Assembly: GCA_016935885.1 (NCBI GenBank)
Contig: JAFGQA010000312.1
Location: 1 to 25,518 of the forward strand
Direction of reading: 5' to 3'
Source of the DNA: Phycisphaerae bacterium
GTDB lineage: Bacteria; Planctomycetota; Phycisphaerae; UBA1845; UTPLA1
DNA length: 25,518 nucleotides
Shown here in pieces: positions 13,875-22,128 of the stretch; position 1 is the stretch's first letter; each line of letters begins with the position of its first letter. The notes below the pieces were generated by a model. That model was not told the DNA's origin, made no database searches, and saw only the letters and a list, made by a program, of their open reading frames with translations. A program made the translations under genes and the position numbers.

Positions 13875-14019
13875 GGGGTGGCATGGGTCGGGGTGGCATG
13901 GGTAACGAACGACACGCCCCACGGGGGCGGATCGTTCGTTACCCGTGAGAACAGGCTCGAATGGATGCCCACGGGTAAGCTCCGCCGCCGCTGGCGGCTC
14001 CGCTTACCCGTGCCACCCC
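13875..14019. repeat. Family C composite palindromic element
   Basis: ggggtggcatgggt occurs twice in tandem (13875 and 13890). It is followed by a perfect 13-bp stem (gggtaacgaacga 13900-13912, tcgttcgttaccc 13932-13944), then an 11-bp stem (cacgggtaagc 13970-13980, gcttacccgtg 14002-14012) with an inner ccgcc/ggcgg pairing. tgccacccc at 14011-14019 closes the element and is the reverse complement of its opening ggggtggca. Confidence 0.85.
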
Positions 14020-14126
14020 GCTAAACACGCAGAAGGTCGGGAGACCTTGGATGCGATGATGAGCTACCCGCGGAGATCCTGAGATGGGCTCCGAACGTTG
14101 AGGGGCGACAGCAGAAAGGCCACCGT

Positions 14127-14900
14127 GTGAATCCTCGGGAGTGGTGTCAACGCCGCCACCGTAGGGCGTTGGCCTGGTGGGGCTCGCGGTTTCGCAGCGT
14201 TCCTCGCGGCGAGGGCGCAGTCTTGGGACTGTTCTGCGACCTGGAGGGCCATCACGCCGGGCCCGACGGCGAGCAGTTCGCTGATCGCGGTCTCGACAGG
14301 CTGCTGGGCCTGCTGGACGAACGGCAACTGAGGATCACCTTCAACGTGGTGGCCGAGCTGTGCCAGACGCATTCCGATCGAATCCGGCGGGTCATGGACG
14401 CCGGCCACGAGGTCGCCTGCCACGGCTGGCGGCACGAACGGCCGAGGGACATGTCGTCAGATGGCATCGGCTCGATGCTGCGAAACGCCGCAGAATGCTT
14501 CGCGGAACTGGACATCCGGCCGCTGGGTTTTCGTTCACCGCGGTCCGCGTGGTCCACGACGCTGCTTCAGCAATTGGTCGCACACGGCTATCGATGGAAC
14601 GCCGAGCGCGACACGGCCGCGGTGCCTTATCGCATCAAGACGGGCCTGGTTCGCGTCAGCGTCACGACCGATGACTGGGACCTGGCAGACGGCAGCGGCA
14701 CAACGGAGGACCTGATGCGCAAATGGCGCCTCCACGTAGATGCCGCGCTTCAGACTGAACGCGTCGTGTGCATCGGCGTTCACGAGTGGATCATCGGCCG
14801 AGACGCCGATTACGCCACGGCCTTGGACGCGTTTCTGGCCGACGTGTGCCGTCGCCAAGGACTGCAACCTCGGACGCTGGGCGAGATTGCGGTGGTATAA
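14127..14900 (+). CDS. NodB-type polysaccharide deacetylase
   Basis: The product is 257 aa from GTG 14127, with AAAGG 7 nt upstream. The NodB motifs are present: Asp38 in LFCDLEGHH (catalytic/metal), the metal-binding His99 and His103 in CHGWRHE, GFRSPR (Arg136, Pro138), TTDDWD near 180-185, and a late His219 in IGVHEWI. The length is typical for a single-domain deacetylase. There is no obvious signal peptide, although the N-terminus is basic with a short aromatic stretch (RALAWWGS), so it may act in the cytoplasm or at the membrane face. The family removes N-acetyl groups from glycans or lipid-linked sugars. It is divergent from the zinc-ribbon methyltransferase, and an envelope-glycan role is inferred. 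Confidence 0.88.
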   Translation: MNPREWCQRRHRRALAWWGSRFRSVPRGEGAVLGLFCDLEGHHAGPDGEQFADRGLDRLLGLLDERQLRITFNVVAELCQTHSDRIRRVMDAGHEVACHGWRHERPRDMSSDGIGSMLRNAAECFAELDIRPLGFRSPRSAWSTTLLQQLVAHGYRWNAERDTAAVPYRIKTGLVRVSVTTDDWDLADGSGTTEDLMRKWRLHVDAALQTERVVCIGVHEWIIGRDADYATALDAFLADVCRRQGLQPRTLGEIAVV

Positions 14901-15118
14901 GGAGTCCCGCTGGAATAACGCAAACAGTTGACCCGCCAGCCGCGGGCAGGTCCGTCAAACGGCAAGCCTCTGACGTCGGAATTCCCAAGGACGATTTGGC
15001 AAAAATCTTCTCGTACGGTTTTACCCTGGTATGGTTCCGCGGTGCATGCCGGTGCGCTAGACAAAGCCGCAGGACGAGTAGCGTGTAGCGGTGGCGGGTC
15101 ACTCGTGTGTAACAGAAG

Positions 15119-15151
15119 ACGCCCGCGAGGCTTTCTCGGCATCGCGGGCGT
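15119..15151. terminator. Hairpin between convergent genes, candidate bidirectional terminator
   Basis: acgcccgcga (15119-15128) pairs perfectly with tcgcgggcgt (15142-15151), with a 13-base loop. It lies between the deacetylase stop (14900, +) and the membrane protein stop (15183, -). Downstream on the plus strand is a modest T-run (gattttctg), and on the minus strand tcttctgtt. It is therefore a plausible but not strong terminator. Confidence 0.55.
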
Positions 15152-15182
15152 TGCGGTGATTTTCTGTGTGATGGAACGGAAG

Positions 15183-15608
15183 CTATTCGTCGTCTTCGGA
15201 GTCTTCCCCGACGGTGATGATGGTGATTTCCGCAGTGGCTGGGCCGTCGACTTCGGTTTCCAGGTCCATGTCTTCGAACGTGACGGTCATCTGGTCACCG
15301 TCGGTCTCGATGATCGCTTTGGTGTCGACGACATCGACCACCTCACCGTTGATCTTGACCTCGACGGTTACGAACCAGCTCTTGACAAGCTCCACACCGC
15401 CGGCGGCGGCGAAGCCCGTACTTCCCGCCACGAGAAGTGCCAGGATTGCGACCAATATGCCACGCTTCCGCAAGCGGGAAGGTGACTGTCTTGCTTCAAC
15501 TTCTTGCATGAGTTTCTCCCTTAGTTGGCGATTATGGTAATCTCCGGGCCATTGTCGGCCCCTAAGAGACTCAAACGCGATGTCAATTGGATCCAGTTGA
15601 TCTTGCAC
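15183..15608 (-). CDS. Small single-pass membrane protein encoded with an ECF sigma factor
   Basis: The product is 141 aa from a GTG at 15608. GGAGGT lies 6 nt upstream and overlaps the stop of the sigma gene, so the two are translationally close. Residues 1-48 are charged and cytoplasmic-like. Residues ~50-69 form one membrane helix (ILVAILALLVAGSTGF). Residues ~78-133 look like a beta-strand domain (FVTVEVKINGEVVDVV, QMTVTFEDMD, TAEITIITV), and the end is acidic (GEDSEDDE). The position directly after an ECF sigma gene and the single-pass topology suggest an anti-sigma or sensor role. No zinc-finger (HxxxCxxC) anti-sigma motif is present. I do not recognise the family. Confidence 0.82.
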   Translation of the reverse strand: MQDQLDPIDIAFESLRGRQWPGDYHNRQLREKLMQEVEARQSPSRLRKRGILVAILALLVAGSTGFAAAGGVELVKSWFVTVEVKINGEVVDVVDTKAIIETDGDQMTVTFEDMDLETEVDGPATAEITIITVGEDSEDDE

Positions 15609-15612
15609 GGTA

Positions 15613-16242
15613 CTACCTCCGTCTGTTCAACCTTTCGCGGAGTGCGTCTCGCGCTCGCGTAAGTCTCGACCTAACCGTACCCTCGCGGCACCCAAGGACC
15701 TCGGCCGTCTCCTTGACGGAGAGGCCTTCCAGGTGGTGCAGCGACAGCACGGCCTGAAACCTCGGCGGAAGGGACAGCATCGCGCGCTGAACATGTTCAC
15801 TGTCCACTTGGCCGTGTGTGGATGACACGGTCCCGTTAGCAAGCTGACCAGGCTCCAGGGATACGGCTGTTCGCCGCCGTCGCCGCCGGGCCCACCGGTT
15901 GACCACGTTGGTGGCGATCCGAAGGAGCCAGAACCTAATCGGCACACCCCGGGGCCGATAACCCCGTAAGGACTGGATCGCGATGAGGAATACATCACCT
16001 ACCAGATCCTCCGTGGCGTGCATGTCGCCGGTGCGCCGAAACACGTGGTCCACCAGCATCGGATAGTTCCGCTGATACAGCAGACCGAACGCCTCAGGAT
16101 CGTGCTTTGCTCGCTCGATCAGATCGCGCTCCGGCTCCACCGAAGCCGCTACGGCCTGAGCCTCGGATGCATGTACCTGAGCCAGACTCATTAAACCCTC
16201 ATCAGCCATGACCATGTCGAGTCCACACCCATAGTAATACAT
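15613..16242 (-). CDS. ECF RNA polymerase sigma factor
   Basis: The product is up to 209 aa. The start is uncertain: ATG 16242 is the longest choice, and 16215, 16209 and 16191 are alternatives, the last with GAGGG 4 nt upstream. Region 2 is clear (AFGLLYQRNYPMLVDHVFRR, HATEDLVGDVFLIAIQSLRG, IRFWLLRIATNVVNRWARRR). A variable linker follows, then region 4 (SLPPRFQAVLSLHHLEGLS, with the helix-turn-helix VKETAEVLGCREGTVRSRLTRARDAL). It heads a two-gene unit with the small membrane protein, with 4 nt between the stop and the next start codon. It probably drives expression in response to an envelope signal sensed by that partner, which is inference from gene order. Confidence 0.93.
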   Translation of the reverse strand: MYYYGCGLDMVMADEGLMSLAQVHASEAQAVAASVEPERDLIERAKHDPEAFGLLYQRNYPMLVDHVFRRTGDMHATEDLVGDVFLIAIQSLRGYRPRGVPIRFWLLRIATNVVNRWARRRRRRTAVSLEPGQLANGTVSSTHGQVDSEHVQRAMLSLPPRFQAVLSLHHLEGLSVKETAEVLGCREGTVRSRLTRARDALRERLNRRR

Positions 16243-16593
16243 CTGCGCACCATTTCGCTCCCGGATTCCCGCTGCTTTCTACGCCGTCTCCTGGGGGGGC
16301 GGGTCTTGGAACCCGAGCGCTCACTGGAACGTCAGGCATTTCGCGTGTCGAACTACCATGGCTCCGATCTTGATCGGCTTCTCCGATAACGTGGTCAACG
16401 ACCAGTGCCTCACCGACCTCTGCAGCGCCAACCAGAGCAGTTAACGAGTGAATGTAGCGTCTGGGCTCGTCCCCGGCGCCTGCTTCGCGAGCATCCCACT
16501 GCGCCGCCCACAAGGGGCGACGCTACATTCAAACGTGAGATACTCTAAGTGACACAATCGGGCGAATTGTCCCTGCGCGACGCTACGGGCGCT
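16243..16593. other. Intergenic region with an inverted repeat
   Basis: This region of about 350 bases lies upstream of the ECF sigma gene and downstream of the transporter. It holds the long-loop inverted repeat at 16449-16531. I recognise no gene in it. The promoter of the sigma gene must lie in its left part, but I cannot assign it. Confidence 0.55.
16449..16531. repeat. 13-bp inverted repeat with a 57-base spacer
   Basis: tgaatgtagcgtc (16449-16461) is perfectly complementary to gacgctacattca (16519-16531). The gacgctac word occurs again at about 16579-16586, next to the transporter stop codon. The element resembles a small MITE with terminal inverted repeats. Confidence 0.75.
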
Positions 16594-18309
16594 TCAGCCT
16601 GTCGCGTCGGCGCGCTTTCTGTCAATCGCGGCAGTGACGTACTTGAACACGATCAAGCCGAAAAACGCGAGAGCGCCGATACTGGCGAAGACGAACCAGA
16701 TGTGATGGGCCTCGGCGTACACCTCCGGCAGCGGGGGCGACGCCTCAGCGCCACGCGGCGAGTCCGCGTACACCAGCAACTCGGACACCTTCTCGGTGTG
16801 CCCGAAGATGGCGAACATCAATCTGGCAAAGCAGTGCAGTTTGGCCTTCTCCTCGGGTGACAGCTCCGTCTCCACGGGGTACTCGATCTTCTTGATCCGG
16901 TGTTCTGTTTCCAGCCCGGTGATCTTCCAGACGTCTTTGGAGTCGGCGGGCGTGAGCTTGGCGGTTTGTGGGATGTCAATGCCCCGCTCATGGAGTGCTC
17001 TTCTGATCGACTCGGCGACCGGCGCGTTGTCCTTGATGTCCGCCTTCAACGACGGATCCAATGCAAACCTGTATTCGTCGTTGGTCGCCAATCGCCATTC
17101 GTGTCGAGCTTCCGGCGTGAAGCGTTTGGGGTCGGGGCAGTAGGCATTGAGAAGATAGCCGGCCAGGACCAACCCGAGGAGCCAGGCGAAGAAGGTGGTC
17201 AGGTGTTGATAGCCAAGGTAGAGGCCGACCTCACCTGGGGGCGCCTGCTTGGAGGCGTATTCCAAAAACTTGGGCGAGAGGAAGCACTCGGCAATGCCTT
17301 GCAGGCCGACGCCAACGATGATGGTCACAGTAATAGGATGCAGCGAGAACAGACCGAAGTTGATGGACGAACCGGCAAGGGCCTCGAGTACCGGGCTCAG
17401 CGCCATCGCCAACGCCGTGAACGGTATGATGAACAGGCCGATGCCGATGGCATTCTCGGGCTTGAGGTTGCGTATCAAATGTGTAATCAGCACGACGCAG
17501 CAGACCACCACAGCCGGATTGATGTTGGCCAGGTACTCGGGTTTGCTGCCTTCGCCCAGGAGTCGTTCCACATACGAAGGCATGGCACCATAGAGCTGTC
17601 CCTGAATGAGCCAGAAACCGGCAACGATAAAGATCAGGCAAAGGAAGCGGAAGTTGCGCATCACCGTCCAAAGGCCACGCCAGGCTTCTCTGAAGGTCTT
17701 GCCGGTCCCTTTGACGTCGGGGTTCCTGTAGAAAAGGGATACGAGCACCAGCGCGGCGAGGGCCATGCCGGCGGCGTACAAGTTGATGTATTGGAGGCCG
17801 AGTCTGTCGTTGAGGTATCCGGCCAGGAACTTACCGCTGAAAGACCCGATGTTGACGACCATATAGAAGATGGACATGGCCCGAGCCCGGTTGATCTCGC
17901 TGCTGCACTTGGCGGCCGTGCCGGAGATGACCGGCTTGACGATGGCGCCGCCACACATGATTAAGAACAAGGCCAGCAGTGCGGTCCCCTTGAGCTGGTA
18001 AGCGCCCAGGAGCCAATAACCGAGCGACAGCAAGGCAAACGCCAGCATCAATGCGCGACGGAAGCTGATCTTGTCTGCCATGATCCCCATGAAGGTAGGG
18101 AAGAAGTAGAGGAAGCCGGCGAACAAGCCTGTGATCCAGCCGGCCTGGGGGTCCGTGAAGCCGATCTCGACATTGAGATAGCGGAGCAACGTGATGAACA
18201 TGCCGTAGTAGGCCGCCCGCTCGAACAACTCGGCCGTGTTGGCGAACCAGAAGGTCCGTGGAAACCGCCAACTAAGCTTCTCGGGCTGTTGTAGGGAATC
18301 ATCCGTCAT
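16594..18309 (-). CDS. POT/PTR2-family proton-dependent transporter
   Basis: The product is 571 aa from ATG 18309. The frame is open to 18438, but the extension lacks support. About 12 or more hydrophobic segments are visible. The first helix carries the POT signature ELFERAAYYG (residues 27-36), corresponding to the ExxER proton-coupling motif. Further typical segments are GWITGLFAGFLYFFPTFMGIMADK, IVKPVISGTAAKC and FYMVVNIGSFSG. Substrates in the family are di- and tripeptides, or nitrate and other solutes. About 145 residues between the penultimate and last helices (coding about 16715-17150) are hydrophilic, much longer than the usual loop. The stop codon lies in a ctgaag-centred stretch similar to the family D palindrome. 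Confidence 0.9.
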   Translation of the reverse strand: MTDDSLQQPEKLSWRFPRTFWFANTAELFERAAYYGMFITLLRYLNVEIGFTDPQAGWITGLFAGFLYFFPTFMGIMADKISFRRALMLAFALLSLGYWLLGAYQLKGTALLALFLIMCGGAIVKPVISGTAAKCSSEINRARAMSIFYMVVNIGSFSGKFLAGYLNDRLGLQYINLYAAGMALAALVLVSLFYRNPDVKGTGKTFREAWRGLWTVMRNFRFLCLIFIVAGFWLIQGQLYGAMPSYVERLLGEGSKPEYLANINPAVVVCCVVLITHLIRNLKPENAIGIGLFIIPFTALAMALSPVLEALAGSSINFGLFSLHPITVTIIVGVGLQGIAECFLSPKFLEYASKQAPPGEVGLYLGYQHLTTFFAWLLGLVLAGYLLNAYCPDPKRFTPEARHEWRLATNDEYRFALDPSLKADIKDNAPVAESIRRALHERGIDIPQTAKLTPADSKDVWKITGLETEHRIKKIEYPVETELSPEEKAKLHCFARLMFAIFGHTEKVSELLVYADSPRGAEASPPLPEVYAEAHHIWFVFASIGALAFFGLIVFKYVTAAIDRKRADATG

Positions 18310-18504
18310 GGTTCGCCAGTCCGTCGTGTTGTCTCCGTGGTAAGTGCCGTGGCGTTCCCGTGGCAAGTCAGGACGTAGGATGAACATGCTAGGTGAATTC
18401 GCCGTGGGCGCCCATTGGCGGAGAGAGCGAGCATGCACGCGGTGAGGTGGATGTCAGGAAGGTGCTGGCGGGGGTACGTGACCGTTCAGGCCGGTGGCAG
18501 TTAA

Positions 18505-18600
18505 GGCCGGTGCCACTGGCAGCTTGTCTGCCAGTGTGGATGCCCCGTGCGCCTACCGGAGAGACCACACGGGCGGGAAGCTTGTCCGCACGTGCCTTTG
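18505..18600. repeat. Family A repeat, diverged copy
   Basis: ggtgccactggcagcttgtc, tgccagtgtggatgccc, gcctaccggagagaccacac and gggcgggaagcttgtccgca align with the family A copies. The right end is more diverged, with cgtgcc in place of the closing cccgtggcaccc. Confidence 0.75.
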
Positions 18601-18919
18601 CTGAGGTGCCCCGCGCGGCACTGGCGGCCAAGCCGGCGGCGGCACCCGCTCAAACACCTCCTGGATGCCAACTTGACGCCCACCCTGCACGCGGGCGAGA
18701 CCCTACCGTCCGATAACCCGCAAGGCCACACGCGACCATGGCCTGCCAGGCGGCCTGGCGAGATAAAGAGTGGTACGAGTCCAGTTACGAACAAAGAAAT
18801 AAAAAAAGTAACAAAAACCCCTCCGCAAGGCCAACTCATAAACGCATCGCTCACAATGTGTTACCGAAATGCAACGTCCCCATGTGTAACATTCACAACA
18901 GTTTATCGTTAGCCTAGAC

Positions 18920-18947
18920 TTGCGGCTCTCCGTTCTTGTGCTATATT
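18920..18947 (+). promoter_or_regulatory. Candidate sigma-70-like promoter upstream of the sigma factor gene
   Basis: TTGCGG (18920-18925) and TATATT (18942-18947) are separated by 16 nt, at the end of the A-rich patch. The -10 is 5/6 to consensus and the -35 only 3/6. It would give a leader of about 240 nt before ATG 19197. This is a weak prediction. Confidence 0.3.
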
Positions 18948-19196
18948 GCAATTGGCAGTACTTGCAGAGAAGTCCCCCCCGCACGGCACTCTTCGCAGAG
19001 TAGCCAGGCCGGTTGGATGCGTTGAGAGCGGCATCTGGGAACCGGCCTCAGCAGTGTAAGACATCCATTGGCAGCACGACCATACCGGTTGGCCGCGGGT
19101 CTGATGCGAGGCATCGGGCGGTCCTTCTCCAACCGCAGTGGGGGTGGTGTGCCGCCGTGGCGAAGTGGCCTCGGGAGGCCACGGGGGTCAACGGAC

Positions 19197-20189
19197 ATGG
19201 TAGCAGGAACCAGGAAACCGAAGACGGGGCAGGGGGACACAGAACGAGTCGGTGCTCGCTTGCCGACACCCGCAGTGCTTGACCGACTCTGCGAATACGA
19301 ACGGCAGCAGCTCTACCAAGTCTTGTCCACGCCGGTCCAGTTCATTGATCACGCATTGTTCTCGAAGGCCGCCACGGCAAGGAGGCTTTTTGGTGACCAG
19401 ACTGTCGGCTCGTGGTCGACGCGACCATGGTGCAACGACGCTGAGTGCGGCCGGAGACTGGCTGACACCTGCGTCGGGCGCAGGGACACGTTGACCACCG
19501 AGCAAGAGGTTCGCTTGTTCCTGCGCTTCAACTACGCGCGTTCTCGAATCGCCAAGGTGCTTGCCAGATTCGAGGGCAAGCGTCTGACGGCATGTGCGGT
19601 TTCCGAAGTCCTGTGGTGGCACGAGCAGGCCCTGGCCGCACGGGCCGAAATCGTGCAGGCCAACATGCCGCTGGTACTCGCCATGGCCAAGCGGAGCCGC
19701 CTCGGCAACGTCGACTACATGGAGCTGATCAGCGAAGGAAACATGGCCCTCCTCCGGAGCGTCGATAAGTTCGACTGCGGACGTGGCTTCAAGTTCAGCA
19801 CCTATGCCTGTCGTGCGATCCTCAAGAGCTTCAGCCGGGTGGCGATGCGGATGAGCCGATATCGCGGACGATTCCCGACTGAGTTTGACCCGATGCTCGA
19901 AAAGAGCAACTACCAGGAGGAACGGCGGGAGGAGCACGAGGCAGACTGCGTGGACGAGCTGCGCGGGATCATCAAGGAGAATGCGGCCGACCTCAATGAA
20001 ACCGAGGTCAAGGTCATTCAGGCCAGGTTTGCCTTGTGCAAGATCGATGGGCTCGAAGGCGAAGGCCCCAAGACCCTCGAACAGGTCGGCATGGTGATCG
20101 GCGTCACCAAGGAACGCGTGCGACAGATTCAGAATCGCGCCCTGTACAAGCTGCGGGAGAAGCTACAGGAGGACTTCCTCGCGGTGTGA
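19197..20189 (+). CDS. Sigma-70 factor of primary/group 2-like type, divergent
   Basis: The product is 330 aa from ATG 19197; ATG 19068 is a possible longer start with less plausible content. Residues 1-145 are a poorly recognised N-terminal part. Region 2 spans about 148-215 (ARAEIVQANMPLVLAMAKRS, DYMELISEGNMALLRSVDKF, GFKFSTYACRAILKSFSR). Region 4 spans about 266-325 (LNETEVKVIQARF, TLEQVGMVIGVTKERVRQIQ, NRALYKLREKL). VTKERVRQIQNRALYKLR is the classic RpoD-type region 4.2, not an ECF one. Region 3 seems shortened to a charged, E-rich linker (about 235-262). It is therefore a group 2/3-like alternative factor. A strong terminator follows at 20289-20349. Confidence 0.92.
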   Translation: MVAGTRKPKTGQGDTERVGARLPTPAVLDRLCEYERQQLYQVLSTPVQFIDHALFSKAATARRLFGDQTVGSWSTRPWCNDAECGRRLADTCVGRRDTLTTEQEVRLFLRFNYARSRIAKVLARFEGKRLTACAVSEVLWWHEQALAARAEIVQANMPLVLAMAKRSRLGNVDYMELISEGNMALLRSVDKFDCGRGFKFSTYACRAILKSFSRVAMRMSRYRGRFPTEFDPMLEKSNYQEERREEHEADCVDELRGIIKENAADLNETEVKVIQARFALCKIDGLEGEGPKTLEQVGMVIGVTKERVRQIQNRALYKLREKLQEDFLAV

Positions 20190-20288
20190 CGAGGGGCACG
20201 CGACCTCGCTTTGTGACCGGATGGTCTGGACAGACAAGCCCCGGTTGCCCAGCAGCGGCCTACGGTTGGCCGGTGATAGCCAAAACAG

Positions 20289-20349
20289 ACGCGGCCGTGG
20301 ACGTCGGCGGGTCGCTGGAAGCCCCGCCTTCGCCCACGGCCGCGTTTTT
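20289..20349 (+). terminator. Rho-independent terminator of the sigma factor gene
   Basis: acgcggccgtgg (20289-20300) pairs perfectly with ccacggccgcgt (20334-20345), with an inner ggcggg/ccccgcc pairing in the loop, followed by a run of T. It lies about 100 nt after the stop codon. Confidence 0.8.
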
Positions 20350-20518
20350 CGCCGGACGACACACCAGTGGTTGGAGGTCGCCCCAGGCATGAGGGTGGAG
20401 TGGGAGTATAGAGCAGTTCACGCTTGCCTGTGGCTGTGGCACGGGCGCCAAAGCCCGTGAATCCACCGCCTTTGGCGGCGGTGCCACAGGTGCATCCAAC
20501 CGTGAAGTGCTTTAAGGA
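20350..20518. other. Spacer between convergent genes
   Basis: This spacer contains the family B hairpin at 20435-20488 and a short gaagtg/cacttc stem near 20504-20525, which could end transcription from the PDZ operon. No gene is visible. Confidence 0.55.
20435..20488. repeat. Family B palindrome, intergenic copy
   Basis: It begins tgtggcacgggcgccaaagc and ends gcctttggcggcggtgccaca. The outer arms (tgtggcac / gtgccaca) match the family B ends, while the inner stems differ from the copy at 12034-12100. Confidence 0.75.
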
Positions 20519-22024
20519 TCACTTCGGTCTGTTCTTGCCCTCACCGCCGTGAAGCCTCTCGAACTTCATATAAAGATCGGGCCGCTTCGCTTTCAGTTCC
20601 TCAGCGCTCTTGAAGCTCTCCACCAGTTCCTCGCCGCCCCGACTTCGGGTCACACGTATCCCCCCGTCCGAGAGGATCTGGAAGCTGGTCCGGGGCTTTC
20701 CGCGAACAAAAACATCCTCACTCGCCCCGCCGATGCCCTTGGAGCCCAGACGCTCCCGCAATTCCTCGCGTAGCTCCTCGACGTGCTTGCGGGCCTCCTC
20801 GGTGCCTTCGAGAATCCCATCGAGGTCTAGGTCGTCCACAGAGAACTTGTGGAGGCCGGGCAACTTGCCGGGCCGTGTCAGGAATATGTTGGCTTTGTCA
20901 TCCGGCCCGTGGAAGATGCTGATCTTGCCGCCAGACGCCTTGTGCAGCATCTTGTGCGCCTCAGGGTCGTCCTTCTTGAGCTCTTCCTCGTTGGCATAAA
21001 CCTTTGTCGTGGTCGTCTCTTGGCCGTCCTCTGTCTCGGTCCGTGTGACCTTGATTTCGCCATCGTCGCCGCTCTCGATGCGGATCGTGCTGCCCTTCTC
21101 GTCTTTCCAAATGAACTGGTTACGCCGCGACTGCGGAAAGGCGTCGGAGAAATCCAAATCAAAATCGAACTTGAGGCCGCGCCCGTCCGGGAAGCACTCC
21201 CAAACGTCCGGCATGTCGCCGAGATCGAACCGCTTGAACAACCAGTTGCCATCGTCGTCCTTCTCCAGGAGACCGCCCCAGCGGAATTCGCGGCCTTTCA
21301 GGAATTCCTCGGCGGCATCGTCGTATTTGTGCTTTGCAGCCGTGGCGTCCTCCGGGCGCTCTCCGACCGTCAGGTCGACCGGCGCCCGCTTGCCACCGTG
21401 AATCACGGTGAAGGCATACGTCTCGCCAGGCTTCAGATCGCGGATTCGATCAAGGAAGGCGCCCATGTCCGACGAAGCGTCTTCGCCGCCGATCTTGACG
21501 ATCACGTCATACTGTGCCAGGCCCGCGTCATCGGCCGGCGATCCTTCCACGACGTTCAGCACCATCTGGCCAACGTCGGCGCCCAATCCCACATGCGCGG
21601 CCAGCGGCTTGGGCACCGGACCGAATTGGATCCCCAACCAGGGCCCGCCGGCCTTGATATCTCGGGCACCCTCTCCCTCAATGACGAGCCGATCGCATTT
21701 GAGGATCGTGCCCGAAGCCTCGTCGTCATCATCATCGGGGCTCGCAGCCTTAATGATGATACTGCGGCCCTCGCCGCCGTCACCGGCGACCGCAATGACC
21801 CCGTCGCCACCTACACTGATTTCCTTCACGATGCACCTCTTGCCCCCGTCGTCGTCGGCATCCTCGATGCGGACGACAACGCCTGTTTTGGCTTCGTTGG
21901 CCTCGGTGTCGCAACTGACCTTGACGAGGATCGGTTCGTCCGGAACGGCGGAGGCGTCAATCGCAGAAGCCGGCAGCCACAGCAATCCGCTCAGCACCAT
22001 GAGCAACGTCTGAATTGGAAGCAT
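20519..22024 (-). CDS. Secreted PDZ-domain protein in a sigma/anti-sigma operon
   Basis: The product is 501 aa from ATG 22024, with AAGGAG 8 nt upstream. A signal peptide (about 1-21, ending PASA) directs export. Residues 30-125 are acidic and beta-rich. A PDZ domain spans about 128-222 (WLGIQFGPVP, VVEGSPADDAGLAQYDVIVKI, FLDRIRDLKPGETYAFTV). No protease catalytic domain is present, unlike DegS/HtrA proteins. The C-terminal half has an internal duplication: a G-x-I-x-VTR start, a G/E stretch, then EELK and an aromatic or acidic helix, at about 323-360 and 455-490. A charged helix (about 405-428) lies between them. It may bind exposed protein ends in the envelope and report to the anti-sigma factor, which is inference from operon order. 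Confidence 0.9.
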   Translation of the reverse strand: MLPIQTLLMVLSGLLWLPASAIDASAVPDEPILVKVSCDTEANEAKTGVVVRIEDADDDGGKRCIVKEISVGGDGVIAVAGDGGEGRSIIIKAASPDDDDDEASGTILKCDRLVIEGEGARDIKAGGPWLGIQFGPVPKPLAAHVGLGADVGQMVLNVVEGSPADDAGLAQYDVIVKIGGEDASSDMGAFLDRIRDLKPGETYAFTVIHGGKRAPVDLTVGERPEDATAAKHKYDDAAEEFLKGREFRWGGLLEKDDDGNWLFKRFDLGDMPDVWECFPDGRGLKFDFDLDFSDAFPQSRRNQFIWKDEKGSTIRIESGDDGEIKVTRTETEDGQETTTTKVYANEEELKKDDPEAHKMLHKASGGKISIFHGPDDKANIFLTRPGKLPGLHKFSVDDLDLDGILEGTEEARKHVEELREELRERLGSKGIGGASEDVFVRGKPRTSFQILSDGGIRVTRSRGGEELVESFKSAEELKAKRPDLYMKFERLHGGEGKNRPK

Positions 22025-22128
22025 GATTTCGTCTCCTTGGTTATGTTAATGGTTACGTGTGTTACTGATCCCTGGTTTCTTCGTTGCCAACGAAGATCAT
22101 CCGGTTGCGACCGAAGGCCGCGCCGGGA

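Larger units (their letters stand above)
13653..14126. other. Palindrome-filled spacer between divergent genes
   Basis: This region of about 470 bases lies between the methyltransferase (-) and the deacetylase (+). It contains three separate strong hairpins (13788-13810, 13900-13944 and 13970-14012), the last two inside a larger flanked element. I see no open frame with credible content. Confidence 0.7.
18310..19196. other. Long intergenic region between divergent transporter and sigma genes
   Basis: This region of nearly 890 bases has no credible ORF. It contains a family A copy at 18505-18600, a notably A-rich patch at about 18765-18910, and a possible promoter at 18920-18947. Its length and low-GC island suggest promoters and leader sequence for both genes. 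Confidence 0.6.

Noticed and set aside
16900..17964. Open frame of 354 codons on the plus strand
   Set aside because: It is antisense to the POT transporter. The translation is charged and compositionally odd, with no domain.
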